Assembly (NCBI RefSeq): GCF_900091595.1
Contig: NZ_FMCW01000041.1
Location: 1-45,478, forward strand
Source of the DNA: Micromonospora haikouensis
Lineage (GTDB): Bacteria; Actinomycetota; Actinomycetes; Mycobacteriales; Micromonosporaceae
Length of the DNA: 45,478 nucleotides
Direction: 5' to 3'
Both the position numbers and the translations under genes were made by a program. Each line of letters begins with the position of its first letter. Position 1 is the stretch's first letter. A model generated the notes under the pieces. That model was not told the origin of the DNA. It worked only from the letters and a program-made list of their open reading frames with translations, and did no database searches. Positions 9,401 to 16,094 of the stretch are shown here, one piece after another.

Positions 9401-9485
9401 CGGCGGACGCCGGTCCCGGCGGCCCGATCAGCACGAGCGCGGCGGCGGTGACCAGCGCCGTGAGGGCAGCGGCTAGCTTTCGCAT
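6477..9485 (-). CDS. Secreted GH2-family glycoside hydrolase with C-terminal ricin-type lectin module
   Basis: A 1002-residue exo-glycosidase, probably a beta-galactosidase-like enzyme, exported by Sec. The signal peptide is MRKLAAALTALVTAAALVLI with cleavage near ASA-A (residues 26-29). The order is: GH2 sugar-binding domain (about 40-200), immunoglobulin-like domain (200-305), catalytic barrel (305-600) with acid/base E427 (WGVRINES) and probable nucleophile E488 (LPWLVTEAVGH), a DUF4982-like domain, an invasin-like beta-sandwich (about 650-730), a further sandwich, a proline linker APPPPANGG, and a lectin tail (918-1002) with QxW motifs NQRW and NQQW. The lectin tail has only two of the usual three repeats. 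The start at 9485 was chosen because GGGGAGG precedes it; the ATG at 9497 overlaps that site. Exact substrate cannot be told from sequence. Confidence 0.88.
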   Translation of the reverse strand: MRKLAAALTALVTAAALVLIGPPGPASAAPYVPQGSNRSVLNFNTNWLFSGDVPGGAGQAVGLDESGFVPVTLPYYRTHPHKGFPKGDFEVPASWYRRHFTLPTQYSGRRIAVEFQGVAKVADVYVNGTFVGQHKGAYTSFTYDVTPYLTIGGADNVIAVKVDSMTRNDIPPEGGAIDYYVWGGIVRDVNMIVADPVHVDWTYLTTPNTNTVNARTRVRNDSAQSRSVTVVTQVVDATNNVVATGTATQTIGAQSAVEFAYNTSTIANPTAWHPDRPYLYTVYTQVRDGSTYVDEHKTRIGIRSIQFNKSDGKFYINGQALKLRGLNRHESYPYIGRAAPNRLQAKDADIIKYELGANIVRTSHYPQAPEFLDRADEIGLLVMEEIPGWQHIGNTAWQDIAVENVREMVMRDRNHPSVVLWGVRINESGDNHNFYTRTNNLARQLDPSRPTGGVRNFKGSELLEDVYTYNDFSGTAEAPTVLPWLVTEAVGHTSPHKSWDPEQTQVNTMRVHLNVQNTAAGRSNMAGALGWAAFDYNTTFVTPPSCQDYTCYHGVSDIFRIPKIAAAAYASQRDPALYGPYVSIASQWTPGVSSGTVYVGGNCQQVELFVNGASRGRINPNAYTSLPHPMFQFTGITVSSGQLRADCWIGGQVVATDTRHTPGAATRLTLTADDSAIKADGGDMTRVVVKALDSNNQVVPTNSAPVSFSVTGPGAVVGESPLALEAGTGAVYLKSALGQTGAVTLTASAPGLTSANVTVNTTAFTDPIVPTSGAYTFGFPVDVNDRQSFVYAGSWQAVGDNQTFSKDYTRSGTAGDTATLTVTGNRVVLFGVQDPSHGSAAVSVDGGPEQTVSFQASARRGNVALFNSATLTQGQHVVRVRVVGNGSVALDRATVVSAAPAVVAPPPPANGGNGQQGTIVGTQSNRCVDVPNSTTTNGTQVQLFDCGGGSNQRWNVKANGTITGVASGLCLDASGAATANGTKIVLWSCNGGANQQWSLKTS

Positions 9486-9599
9486 TGTCCTCCCCATCTC
9501 TCGGGAATGCGGGTTGAAGAACCGGGCCGTCCGGGTGCAGGCAGGGCTGCTGCGGCACGTGCGCTCCCCCGCCTGGCGGAGGGTGACGGGAGCATGGCC

Positions 9600-9640
9600 A
9601 ACGTAATTCGTATGACATCTGACGTAAATATCGTTACATG
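9600..9640. promoter_or_regulatory. AT-rich island with inverted repeat, likely GH2 promoter/operator
   Basis: This is the most AT-rich stretch of the window, about 115-155 nt upstream of the GH2 start. It contains GTAAATATCGTTAC (9625-9638), with GTAA/TTAC arms around 6 nt, and a nearby repeated ACGTAA. It is probably the promoter and operator of the GH2 gene; no matching regulator was identified. Confidence 0.4.
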
Positions 9641-9645
9641 GGAGT

Positions 9646-10060
9646 ATGTCGATGAATAGCAGGGCTCTTCCTGCCGTCCGGCTCGCCCCTCGGCATCGCC
9701 CGGCCGCGCGTCACGCCGGCATCGGCCAGTGGCGTGACTTCGACTGCACCGCGTCGGCCACCGGCGGCACCGGCGGCTACCGCTACACGTGGCAGCCGCG
9801 TCCCGCTGCCGCTTCCGGCGGTGCACCTGTCGCCGCAGGAAGCCCCGCGGCCGGCCAGATGTATGGTGCCAGTATCGAGACCGTGCATCTACCTGAACCG
9901 GTCTTCCAAGGTTGATCCGGATCGCCGCCTGCGCATCGCCGCCCGGGCCGGCGTGCGCCTGCCGGCGCAGCATCGACACGTACCCCTCCCCACGGCCCGC
10001 CGGCTCCCGCTCCGCCCGGGCTGCCGGGACCACGCCGCACCCACGACACGAAGGACTGAC
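9646..10060 (+). other. Gap with a possible secreted-protein remnant; no convincing gene
   Basis: About 400 nt between the GH2 promoter island and the FAH gene. An open frame from 9646 to 9915 (89 codons) includes DFDCTASATGGTGGYRYTW, which resembles an edge of the PKD/immunoglobulin-like domains found at the ends of secreted actinobacterial enzymes. It has no signal peptide, loses that character after about 20 residues, and has only a weak ribosome site. I read it as a possible decayed gene fragment. The part from 9916 to 10060 shows nothing beyond the ribosome site GAAGGA at 10050-10055 for the next gene. Confidence 0.25.
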
Positions 10061-10918
10061 ATGGAGTTGTTCCGCTTCGGCGCTCCCGGCAAGGAACGGC
10101 CGGCCGTGCGCCACGAGGGCCGGGAGTACGACCTCACCGCGCTGACCGCCGACCTGGACGGTTCCTTCTTCGAGACCGACGGCATCGAGCGGGTGGCCGC
10201 CGCCCTCGCCGCCGACACGCTCGACCCGGTCGACACGGCCGGGCAGCGGATCGGCGCACCGATCGCGCGCCCGCCCGCCGTGGTGTGTATCGGAATGAAC
10301 TACGCGGCCCACGCCACGGAGTCCGGCGCCGCACCGCCGCAGTACCCGGTGGTCTTCCTCAAGCACCCCGGCTGCGTGGTCGGCCCGGACGACGACGTCA
10401 TCCTGCCGCTCGGGTCGACGAAGACCGACTGGGAGGTCGAGCTGGCCGTCGTCATGAAGCGCACGCCGCGCCACCTCACCGACCCGGCCGACGCACTGGA
10501 CTACGTGGCCGGCTACGCGCTCGCCAACGACCTGTCCGAGCGCGCCTTCCAGATCGAGGTCTCCGGCGGCCAGTGGTCCAAGGGCAAGTGCGCGGAGACG
10601 TTCAACCCGCTCGGACCGGTGCTGCGCCCGGCGAGCGAGCTCGACCCCGGCCGGCTGCGGCTGCGGTCCTGGGTCAACGGTGAGCCCCGGCAGGACTCCA
10701 GCACCGCGGACATGATCTTCTCGGTGCCCGACCTGATCGTCCACCTCAGCCAGCACATGCTGCTGATGCCGGGCGACGTCGTCAACACCGGCACCCCGGA
10801 GGGCGTCGCGCTGTCCGGCCGGTTCCCCTACCTCAGGGTCGGCGACGTCGTGGCCCTGGAGATCGAGGGCCTGGGCCGGCAGGAGCAGACCGTCGTCGGC
10901 CACCGCCCGGCCGGCTGA
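10061..10918 (+). CDS. Fumarylacetoacetate hydrolase (FAH) family protein
   Basis: A 285-residue metal-dependent hydrolase or lyase acting on diketo or enol acids. The FAH fold is clear: CIGMNYAAHATESGA near the start of the catalytic domain, a metal-ligand pair in TDWEVELAVVM, then GYALANDLSERAFQ, and the C-terminal MLLMPGDVVNTGTPEGVALSG. Members include 2,4-diketo-3-deoxy-L-rhamnonate and -fuconate hydrolases, acylpyruvases and ureidoglycolate lyase homologues. The deoxy-sugar acid options are attractive given the rhamnose isomerase at the left edge, but the two are 9 kb apart and not in one operon, so the substrate is open. The ATG at 10061 follows GAAGGA by 5 nt; in-frame starts from 9734 onward have no ribosome site and non-native composition. 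It stands alone on the plus strand. Confidence 0.82.
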   Translation: MELFRFGAPGKERPAVRHEGREYDLTALTADLDGSFFETDGIERVAAALAADTLDPVDTAGQRIGAPIARPPAVVCIGMNYAAHATESGAAPPQYPVVFLKHPGCVVGPDDDVILPLGSTKTDWEVELAVVMKRTPRHLTDPADALDYVAGYALANDLSERAFQIEVSGGQWSKGKCAETFNPLGPVLRPASELDPGRLRLRSWVNGEPRQDSSTADMIFSVPDLIVHLSQHMLLMPGDVVNTGTPEGVALSGRFPYLRVGDVVALEIEGLGRQEQTVVGHRPAG

Positions 10919-11104
10919 CCCCGCCGCTTCCCGCCGTCCGGTCGGGCCGGCCCAGCGGGAGGCCCGCCGGGCACGTCACCGGCCGGGCGGCGCGGCGACC
11001 AGCCCGCCGGAATGCGCGGTGAACTGCGCAGGACGTCACCCCGCAGGCTGGTGCCGACACCCGAGTTCCGGATCCACCGCCCGATCGATGGTGTCGGTGC
11101 GACG

Positions 11105-11476
11105 ATGAGGGGCGTGGGAACTCCGAGAACCGCCCCGCCCGTCGTCTCGCCGCTCACCGGCGAGCCGATCAAACGCGCCGACGCCGAGCGGCTCGCGGGG
11201 GTGCTGAAGGCGATCGCCGACCCGGCCCGGCTGCGGCTGCTCAGCCTGATCCAGTCCTCCCCGGAAGGCGAGGCGTCCGTCAGCGACCTCACCGCGCCGC
11301 TCGGGCTCTCCCAGCCGACGGTGAGCCACCACCTCCGGATCCTCACCGAGGCCGGCCTGCTCGAACGCGAGAAGCGCGGCGTCTGGGCGTACTACCGGCT
11401 GGTGCCGTCCGCGATCGCGGCCATCGCCGACCTGTTGACCCCGCCCCGCAAGCGGGCCACGCGGAAGACCCGCTGA
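11105..11476 (+). CDS. ArsR-family winged-helix transcriptional regulator
   Basis: A 123-residue regulator with the ArsR fold: LAGVLKAIADPARLRLLSLI, then SVSDLTAPLGLSQPTVSHHL as the recognition helix-turn-helix, and the beta-wing LLEREKRGVWAYYRLVP. The tail PRKRATRKTR is basic. No cysteine is present anywhere, so the classical thiol metal-sensing sites of ArsR, SmtB or CmtR are absent; it may sense another ligand or use non-Cys residues. The start is uncertain: ATG 11105 is used, GTG 11114 or an upstream frame from 11012 are alternatives, and none has a strong ribosome site. It follows the FAH gene by 186 nt and converges on the membrane-protein gene. Target genes are unknown. Confidence 0.75.
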   Translation: MRGVGTPRTAPPVVSPLTGEPIKRADAERLAGVLKAIADPARLRLLSLIQSSPEGEASVSDLTAPLGLSQPTVSHHLRILTEAGLLEREKRGVWAYYRLVPSAIAAIADLLTPPRKRATRKTR

Positions 11477-11506
11477 CCCTCGGTCGAGGCTCTCGGGCAG
11501 CGGGTC
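11467..11506. terminator. Branched inverted repeat at the end of the ArsR-type gene
   Basis: Arms GACCCGCTG and CAGCGGGTC enclose a second small stem (CCTCG / CGAGG). It overlaps the stop codon of the ArsR-type gene and lies 37 nt from the convergent membrane-protein stop. Candidate terminator. Confidence 0.4.
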
Positions 11507-11543
11507 ACGGGACGCGACGTGGAAGATCGGATCCTCGGGTGGC

Positions 11544-12923
11544 CTACCAGCCCGTCAGCAGCAGGTGGTTGATCGCCAGGGCCGCCCCCGCCTGCACGGC
11601 GAGCCACGTGCGGCGGTCGGCGGGCGGGATCAGCGCCGCCCCGGCCATGAGCCAGGCGGTGAACGGCAGCCAGATGCGTTCGACCTCGGCCTTGCTGTAG
11701 CCGGACAGGTCCGCCGCGACGATCGCCGCCGTGGCGGCGACGGGCAGCAGCCAGGTCGCCGGCTCCGCACCCGGCCGCCGCAGCGCGACGGCCCGCCAGC
11801 CGGCCAGCGCCGCGCGGCGCAGCAGCACGGCCGCCGCCGGCCCGGCGGCGACGACCACGAGCGCCAGGTTGGCCCAGACCCAGTAGCCGTACGCGCGGTC
11901 GGCGGCGATGCCCTGGTAGTAGCGTTCGACGACGAGGTGGTAGCCGGTGGGCCACCAGAAGCCGGCGGCCGTGAACGCGGCCACGACCGGTGCCGCCCCG
12001 GCGAACGCCCAGCCCACGGTGGGCCGGTGCCGGCCCGCCAACACGACGACCGCCAGGGCGACCGGGGCCATCAGGACGAGCCCGTAGGAGAGGTAGCAGC
12101 CGAACGCCAGCAACGCGCCACCGGCGACCGCGCCCACGGCACGCCCCCGGGTGACGCCGTGCGCCAGCAGGGCGACGCCGGTGGCGGTCACCCCGGCGAA
12201 CAGCCCGTCGGCCGACACCCCGGACCAGACCGCACCGGGGAACAGCACCGCGAACGGCAGCACGGCACGGGCCGCCGCGCCGCTGCCGAGCAGCCGTACG
12301 GTGTGCGGCACGGCGACGGCGACGAGCGCCCCGGCCAGGATGCACAGCACCCCGGCCCAGCCACCACCGCCCAGCCCGACCCGGTCGAGCCAGACGAAGC
12401 CGAGCAGCGCACCCGGCGGGTGGCCGGACACGTGCGTGGTCCAGGAGTCCGGCTGGAAGTCGAGGATCCGGGTGGTGAACTCCCCCAGCATGGCCGGGAT
12501 GTCGGTGACGCCGGGGACCTCGTGCAGATACTCGTGGACGGTGGTGAGCCGCCCGGCGACGCCGCGCCGCCAGCCGTCGACCAGGGCGAGCGACAGCGTC
12601 CAAGCCACGGCGGTGGCGTAGGACAGCGCGAGCAGCCGCCGCCAGGGCAGCCGGGCGGCCAGCGCCGGCCCGCGCCAGCAGACCAGCGCGGCCAGCAGCA
12701 GCGCCGCCGGTGTGCCGGGGCCGGCGTGCGGCAGCCAGTGCGCCGACAGCGGCGCCGCGCTGGCGTACACCGGGCGGCCCAGCGCGTACAGCACGCCGCC
12801 GACGACGGCGGCCGCCGCGAACAGGCCGAGTGCGGCGGCGGCGGCGACCAGGTCGGCCCGCGGCGGACGCCGCCCCCGCTGCGTCCAGGGGGACGGCACC
12901 GCGCTCGGCAGCCGGGCGCTCAT
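11544..12923 (-). CDS. Polytopic membrane protein, possible GT-C type glycosyltransferase
   Basis: A 459-residue integral membrane protein with roughly ten to eleven hydrophobic helices, beginning at DLVAAAAALGLFAAAAVVGG. A conserved-looking loop, VSGHPPGALLGFVWLDRVG, and the run GYHLVVERYYQGIAADRAYGY lie between helices. Overall size and helix layout fit lipid-linked-sugar glycosyltransferases of the GT-C fold, but no diagnostic catalytic motif was recognised, so the function is inferred from context. The ATG at 12923 overlaps the epimerase stop by 4 nt (ATGA), so both are made from one transcript. Next to a nucleotide-sugar epimerase and a DPM1-like GT2, a role in building or flipping a surface glycan is plausible. 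Confidence 0.7.
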   Translation of the reverse strand: MSARLPSAVPSPWTQRGRRPPRADLVAAAAALGLFAAAAVVGGVLYALGRPVYASAAPLSAHWLPHAGPGTPAALLLAALVCWRGPALAARLPWRRLLALSYATAVAWTLSLALVDGWRRGVAGRLTTVHEYLHEVPGVTDIPAMLGEFTTRILDFQPDSWTTHVSGHPPGALLGFVWLDRVGLGGGGWAGVLCILAGALVAVAVPHTVRLLGSGAAARAVLPFAVLFPGAVWSGVSADGLFAGVTATGVALLAHGVTRGRAVGAVAGGALLAFGCYLSYGLVLMAPVALAVVVLAGRHRPTVGWAFAGAAPVVAAFTAAGFWWPTGYHLVVERYYQGIAADRAYGYWVWANLALVVVAAGPAAAVLLRRAALAGWRAVALRRPGAEPATWLLPVAATAAIVAADLSGYSKAEVERIWLPFTAWLMAGAALIPPADRRTWLAVQAGAALAINHLLLTGW

Positions 12924-13969
12924 CCGCGCAGCGGCGCGTGGGCGAACTCCGCGATCCCGTCGGCGAGCCCCACGGCGGCCCGGAACCCGAGTTCGGTCTC
13001 GGCCCGGGCGGGCGAGGCGACCACGTGCCGTACGTCGCCGAGCCGGAACTCGCCGGTGACCACCGGCGGGGGCCCGCCGGCGGCCCGCGCCAGCTCCGTG
13101 GCCAACTGACCGACGGTGGCCGGGCGACCGGAGGCGACGTTGTATGCGCGCCAGCCCGTGCGCGTGCCGGTCGCCTCCAGGGCGGCGAGGTTGGCCGCCG
13201 CCACGTCGCGGACGTGCACGAAGTCGCGGCGCTGGCCGCCGTCCTCGAACACCCGCGGTGCCCGCCCGGCCTCCAGCGCGGAACGGAAGATCGCCGCGAC
13301 CCCGCTGTACGGCGTGTCGCGGGGCATCCCGGGCCCGTAGACGTTGTGATAGCGCAGCGCCACGACGGTGCCGCCGGTCTGCCGGGCCCAGGCCGCCGTG
13401 AGGTGCTCCTGGGCGACCTTCGTGGCGGCGTACACGCTGCGCGGGTCCAGTGGGGCCTCCTCGTCGACCAGCCCCGGGGCGACGGCGGCGCCGCAGCTGG
13501 TGCAGACCGGCTCGAAGTGACCGGCGGCCAGGTCGGCGACGCTTCGCGGCGCGGGGCGGACCGCACCGTGCCCGGCGCAGGCGTACGCGCCCTCGCCGTA
13601 GACGACCATGGAGCTGGCGAGCACGAGCCGGTGCACGCCCGCGCGGGCCATCGCGGCGAGCAGGACCGCCGTGCCGAGGTCGTTGCAGCCGACGTACTCG
13701 GGCAGGTCGTCCAGGTCGACGCCGAGCCCGACCATCGCCGCCTGGTGGACCACCGCGTCGACGCCGGCCAGGACGCCGGCGACGGCGGGCCGGTCCCGCA
13801 GGTCGAGCCGGACGAGCGGGGCCCCCGCCACGGTGTCCGGCAGCGGCGAGCGGTGTGCGCCGGGATGGCCCGCGTCCACGACGGTCACCCGGTGGCCGGC
13901 GTCGTGCAGGGCGGTCACGACGTGGGTTCCGATGAATCCGGCGCCGCCGGTAACGAGTACGTGGGTCAC
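12920..13969 (-). CDS. NAD-dependent nucleotide-sugar epimerase/dehydratase (extended SDR) with Cys/His insertion
   Basis: A 349-residue cytoplasmic extended short-chain dehydrogenase. It has the Rossmann motif VTGGAGFIG (residues 6-14), SSMVVYGEG, and the catalytic pair Y180 and K184 in YAATK. Between the SSMVVYGEG strand and the active site lies an insertion with C131-x2-H134 and C156-x2-C159 (CAGH and CTSC), a likely zinc ribbon. A comparable Cys-rich insertion is known in dTDP-L-rhamnose 4-epimerase-type enzymes, so it may act on a dTDP- or GDP-sugar; the exact substrate is unproven. The start is GTG at 13969, seven nt from a TACCGT element, which suggests a leaderless transcript. It is the first gene of the leftward arm of the cluster and is translationally coupled to the membrane protein. 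Confidence 0.85.
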   Translation of the reverse strand: MTHVLVTGGAGFIGTHVVTALHDAGHRVTVVDAGHPGAHRSPLPDTVAGAPLVRLDLRDRPAVAGVLAGVDAVVHQAAMVGLGVDLDDLPEYVGCNDLGTAVLLAAMARAGVHRLVLASSMVVYGEGAYACAGHGAVRPAPRSVADLAAGHFEPVCTSCGAAVAPGLVDEEAPLDPRSVYAATKVAQEHLTAAWARQTGGTVVALRYHNVYGPGMPRDTPYSGVAAIFRSALEAGRAPRVFEDGGQRRDFVHVRDVAAANLAALEATGTRTGWRAYNVASGRPATVGQLATELARAAGGPPPVVTGEFRLGDVRHVVASPARAETELGFRAAVGLADGIAEFAHAPLRG

Positions 13970-13976
13970 GGCGCCG

Positions 13977-13982
13977 ACGGTA
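13977..13982 (-). promoter_or_regulatory. -10 element TACCGT for the epimerase arm
   Basis: TACCGT on the minus strand, then exactly 7 nt, then the GTG start. The same N7 layout occurs before the GT2 and response-regulator genes. It suggests a transcript starting at or very near the start codon. Confidence 0.5.
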
Positions 13983-14017
13983 GAGCCGGGACGCGGCCAT
14001 CCGCCCCGGCCGCGGCC

Positions 14018-14092
14018 TACCGTCAGCGGTTCGTAAGAACTCCGGGCCGGGTCACCGTTCCGTAAGACTCTGTCACCGTCAGGTAAGGATTT
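14018..14092. promoter_or_regulatory. Direct-repeat regulator site in the divergent cluster promoter
   Basis: Two adjacent 21-nt repeats start at 14051 and 14072. Each begins GTCACCGT and carries a GTAAG core (14062 and 14083). A third GTAAG copy lies at 14033 in GTTCGTAAGAACT. Within the tandem units GT-starting half-sites recur every 10-11 bp, as expected for an OmpR-type dimer binding one face of the helix. A related pair (CGTAAG and CGAAAG, 11 bp apart) precedes the cluster's own response regulator. Probable binding site of that regulator, by inference. Confidence 0.6.
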
Positions 14093-14109
14093 CCGGGCGG
14101 ATCAGGTCC

Positions 14110-14115
14110 TAGCGT
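14110..14115 (+). promoter_or_regulatory. -10 element TAGCGT for the GT2 operon
   Basis: TAGCGT followed by exactly 7 nt and the ATG at 14123, with no ribosome site between. It predicts a leaderless mRNA for the rightward arm. Confidence 0.55.
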
Positions 14116-14122
14116 CCGCGGC

Positions 14123-14782
14123 ATGACCGATGTGGTTCTTCCCTGCCGCAACGAGGCCCCGGCCCTGCCCGACCTGCTGGCCCGGATGCCGGCCGGCTAC
14201 CGGCCGATCGTGGTGGACAACGGCTCGACCGACGGCTCGGCGGAGGTGGCCAGCGCCTGCGGCGCCGAGGTGATCAGCGTCGCCGAGCCCGGCTATGGCG
14301 CCGCCGTACACGCCGGGGTCCTGGCGGCCGACCCCGGCGACGGCGTGGTGTGCGTGATGGACGCCGACGGGTCCTTCGACCCGGCGCAGCTGCCCCGGCT
14401 GGCCGACCCGGTGCTGGCCGGCGAGGCGCACCTGGGCACCGGGCGGCGCCGCCCGGCCGCGCGGGGGGTGTGGCCCGCGCACGCCCGGGTCGCCAACGCC
14501 GTCCTGGCCCGTCGGCTGCGCCGCACGACCGGCCTCGGCATCCACGACATCGGGCCGATCCGGGCCGTGCGCCGCGCCGACCTGCTGGCGCTGGGGCTGC
14601 GCGACCGCCGGTTCGGCTACCCGTTGGAGCTGCTGATCGCGGCGGGCCGGGCCGGCTGGCGGGTGGTCGAGGTCGACGTCGACTACCACCCCCGGGCGGC
14701 CGGCACCCGTTCGAAGGTGACCGGCACCGTGCTCGGCACCGTCCGCGCCGTCCGGGACATGAGCGCGGTGCTGGCCCGGTGA
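14123..14782 (+). CDS. GT2-family glycosyltransferase (short, polyprenol-phosphate-sugar-synthase-like)
   Basis: A 219-residue GT-A enzyme. It opens MTDVVLPCRNEAPALPDLL with the nucleotide-binding VVDNGSTDGSAE and the metal-binding D80-A-D82 (VMDADGSFDP). It then carries HDIGPIRAVRR and a C-terminal EVDVDYHPRAAGTRSK segment. It lacks C-terminal membrane helices, like soluble DPM1-type polyprenol-phosphate mannose synthases, so the acceptor may be a lipid phosphate; this is inference. The start is ATG 14123 with no ribosome site, consistent with leaderless expression from TAGCGT. It is the first gene of a five-gene arm whose members all overlap the next by 4 nt, and it is divergent from the epimerase and polytopic membrane protein genes. 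Confidence 0.85.
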   Translation: MTDVVLPCRNEAPALPDLLARMPAGYRPIVVDNGSTDGSAEVASACGAEVISVAEPGYGAAVHAGVLAADPGDGVVCVMDADGSFDPAQLPRLADPVLAGEAHLGTGRRRPAARGVWPAHARVANAVLARRLRRTTGLGIHDIGPIRAVRRADLLALGLRDRRFGYPLELLIAAGRAGWRVVEVDVDYHPRAAGTRSKVTGTVLGTVRAVRDMSAVLAR

Positions 14783-15456
14783 GCGCCCCCCAGGTGCTGG
14801 TGCTGGCCAAGACGCCGGAACCCGGCCGGGTCAAGACGCGGCTCTGCCCGCCCTGCACCCCCTGGCAGGCCGCCCGGATCGCCGCGGCGGCCCTGGCCGA
14901 CACCCTCGACACCGTCGCCGCGGCCACGGCCGGCGCGCGGATCCTGGTCGTCGACGGCGACCATCCGGCCCCGGCGGGCTGGGCACGGCTCGCCCAGCGC
15001 GGCGGCCCGCTCAGCGACCGCCTCGCCAACGCGTTCGCCGACACCCGCCCGGTCGCCGACCGCCGCGGGACGGCTGCGGCGACCCTGCTGATCGGCATGG
15101 ACACCCCGCAGCTCGCCGCCGCACACCTCGACGCCGCCGTGGGGCTGCTCGGCGCGGCGAACGGGCCGGACGCGGTGCTCGGCCCGGCCGACGACGGCGG
15201 CTGGTGGGCGCTGGGCCTGCGCCAGCCCGGCCACGCCGAGGCCCTGCGCGCGATCCCCACCTCGACGGCGCGCACCGGACGGCTCACCCTGGCCGCGTTG
15301 CGCCACCGCGGGCTGCGGGTCCACCTGCTCCCCCGCCTGCGCGACGTGGACACCGCGGCCGACGCGCACGCCGTGGCCGCCCTGTGCCCGCCGGGCAGCC
15401 GGTTCGCCGTCGCCGTCGACGCCGACGTGCCGTCCGCGGCGGGGGTCGGCCGGTGA
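14779..15456 (+). CDS. DUF2064/TIGR04282-type glycosyltransferase-like protein
   Basis: A 225-residue GT-A-fold protein. Family marks are LVLAKTPEPGRVKTRLCPP near the start (a nucleotidyltransferase-like P-loop region), LLIGMDTPQLAAAHL and GPADDGGWWALGL. The family was named from arsenosugar biosynthesis in cyanobacteria, but it also occurs widely beside GT2 enzymes and methyltransferases without any arsenic link, as here: no ArsM- or ArsS-like gene is in view. The reaction is therefore unknown; transfer of a sugar or nucleotidyl group is likely. The GTG start at 14779 overlaps the GT2 stop (GTGA), and the protein probably acts with that GT2 in one pathway. Confidence 0.78.
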   Translation: MSAPQVLVLAKTPEPGRVKTRLCPPCTPWQAARIAAAALADTLDTVAAATAGARILVVDGDHPAPAGWARLAQRGGPLSDRLANAFADTRPVADRRGTAAATLLIGMDTPQLAAAHLDAAVGLLGAANGPDAVLGPADDGGWWALGLRQPGHAEALRAIPTSTARTGRLTLAALRHRGLRVHLLPRLRDVDTAADAHAVAALCPPGSRFAVAVDADVPSAAGVGR

Positions 15457-16094
15457 ACGCCGTCGCGGTCTTCGACGCCGTGTTCGACCAGGCCGCGTCG
15501 GGCGTCCCCGCCGCGTTCACGGCCCGACACTCCAGCGGCGGCGAGCTGCGGTTCGACCCGACCGTCTGGTGCCGGGACGCGACCGCCGGGGACTCGACGC
15601 TGCTCGCCCGCTGCACCGGCCCCACCCTCGACGTCGGTTGCGGACCCGGCCGGCTCACCGGCGCGCTGATCGCCGCCGGCCGCCCCGCCCTCGGCATCGA
15701 CATCAGCGCCACCGCCGTCCGCCTGGCCCGGGGCCGCGGCGCGGTCGCGCTGCAACGCGACGTCTTCGACCCGGTGCCGGGCACCGGCCGCTGGCAGCAC
15801 CTGCTGCTGGCCGACGGCAACATCGGCATCGGTGGTGACCCGCACCGGCTGCTGCGCCGCTGCCGCCGGCTCCTGGCGGCCGACGGCCGGCTGCACGCCG
15901 AGTTGGCGCCACCCGGCACGCCCGCCTGGTCCGGCACGGCCATGGTGCAGGCCCCCGGCGGCGTCGGCAGCCCGCTGAGCTGGGCCTGCGTGCCCCTCGA
16001 CGACCTGCCCACGCTGGCCGGGGCCACGGCGCTGCGCATCCTCGACACCTGGACGGCGGCGGGCCGATGGTTCGCCACCCTCGGCCCCGCGTGA
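15453..16094 (+). CDS. Class I SAM-dependent methyltransferase
   Basis: A 213-residue cytoplasmic methyltransferase. Motif I is LDVGCGPGRLTGAL with the following acidic GIDISATAVRLARG. The post-I strand is LLLADGNIGIGGDPHRLLRR. No arsenite-methyltransferase cysteine pattern is present, and no membrane segment. The substrate is unknown; in this operon it may methylate a sugar, lipid carrier or cofactor-related intermediate. The GTG start at 15453 overlaps the previous stop by 4 nt and its own stop overlaps the next start by 4 nt. The position between a transferase and a molybdopterin protein is unusual and is the main clue to function. Confidence 0.8.
   Translation: MNAVAVFDAVFDQAASGVPAAFTARHSSGGELRFDPTVWCRDATAGDSTLLARCTGPTLDVGCGPGRLTGALIAAGRPALGIDISATAVRLARGRGAVALQRDVFDPVPGTGRWQHLLLADGNIGIGGDPHRLLRRCRRLLAADGRLHAELAPPGTPAWSGTAMVQAPGGVGSPLSWACVPLDDLPTLAGATALRILDTWTAAGRWFATLGPA

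Noticed and set aside
11105..16094. Arsenic-sugar pathway suggested by ArsR-type and TIGR04282-type genes
   Set aside because: The ArsR-type protein has no cysteine, no ArsM/ArsS/ArsC gene is present, and the ArsR-type gene is convergent with, not part of, the cluster.
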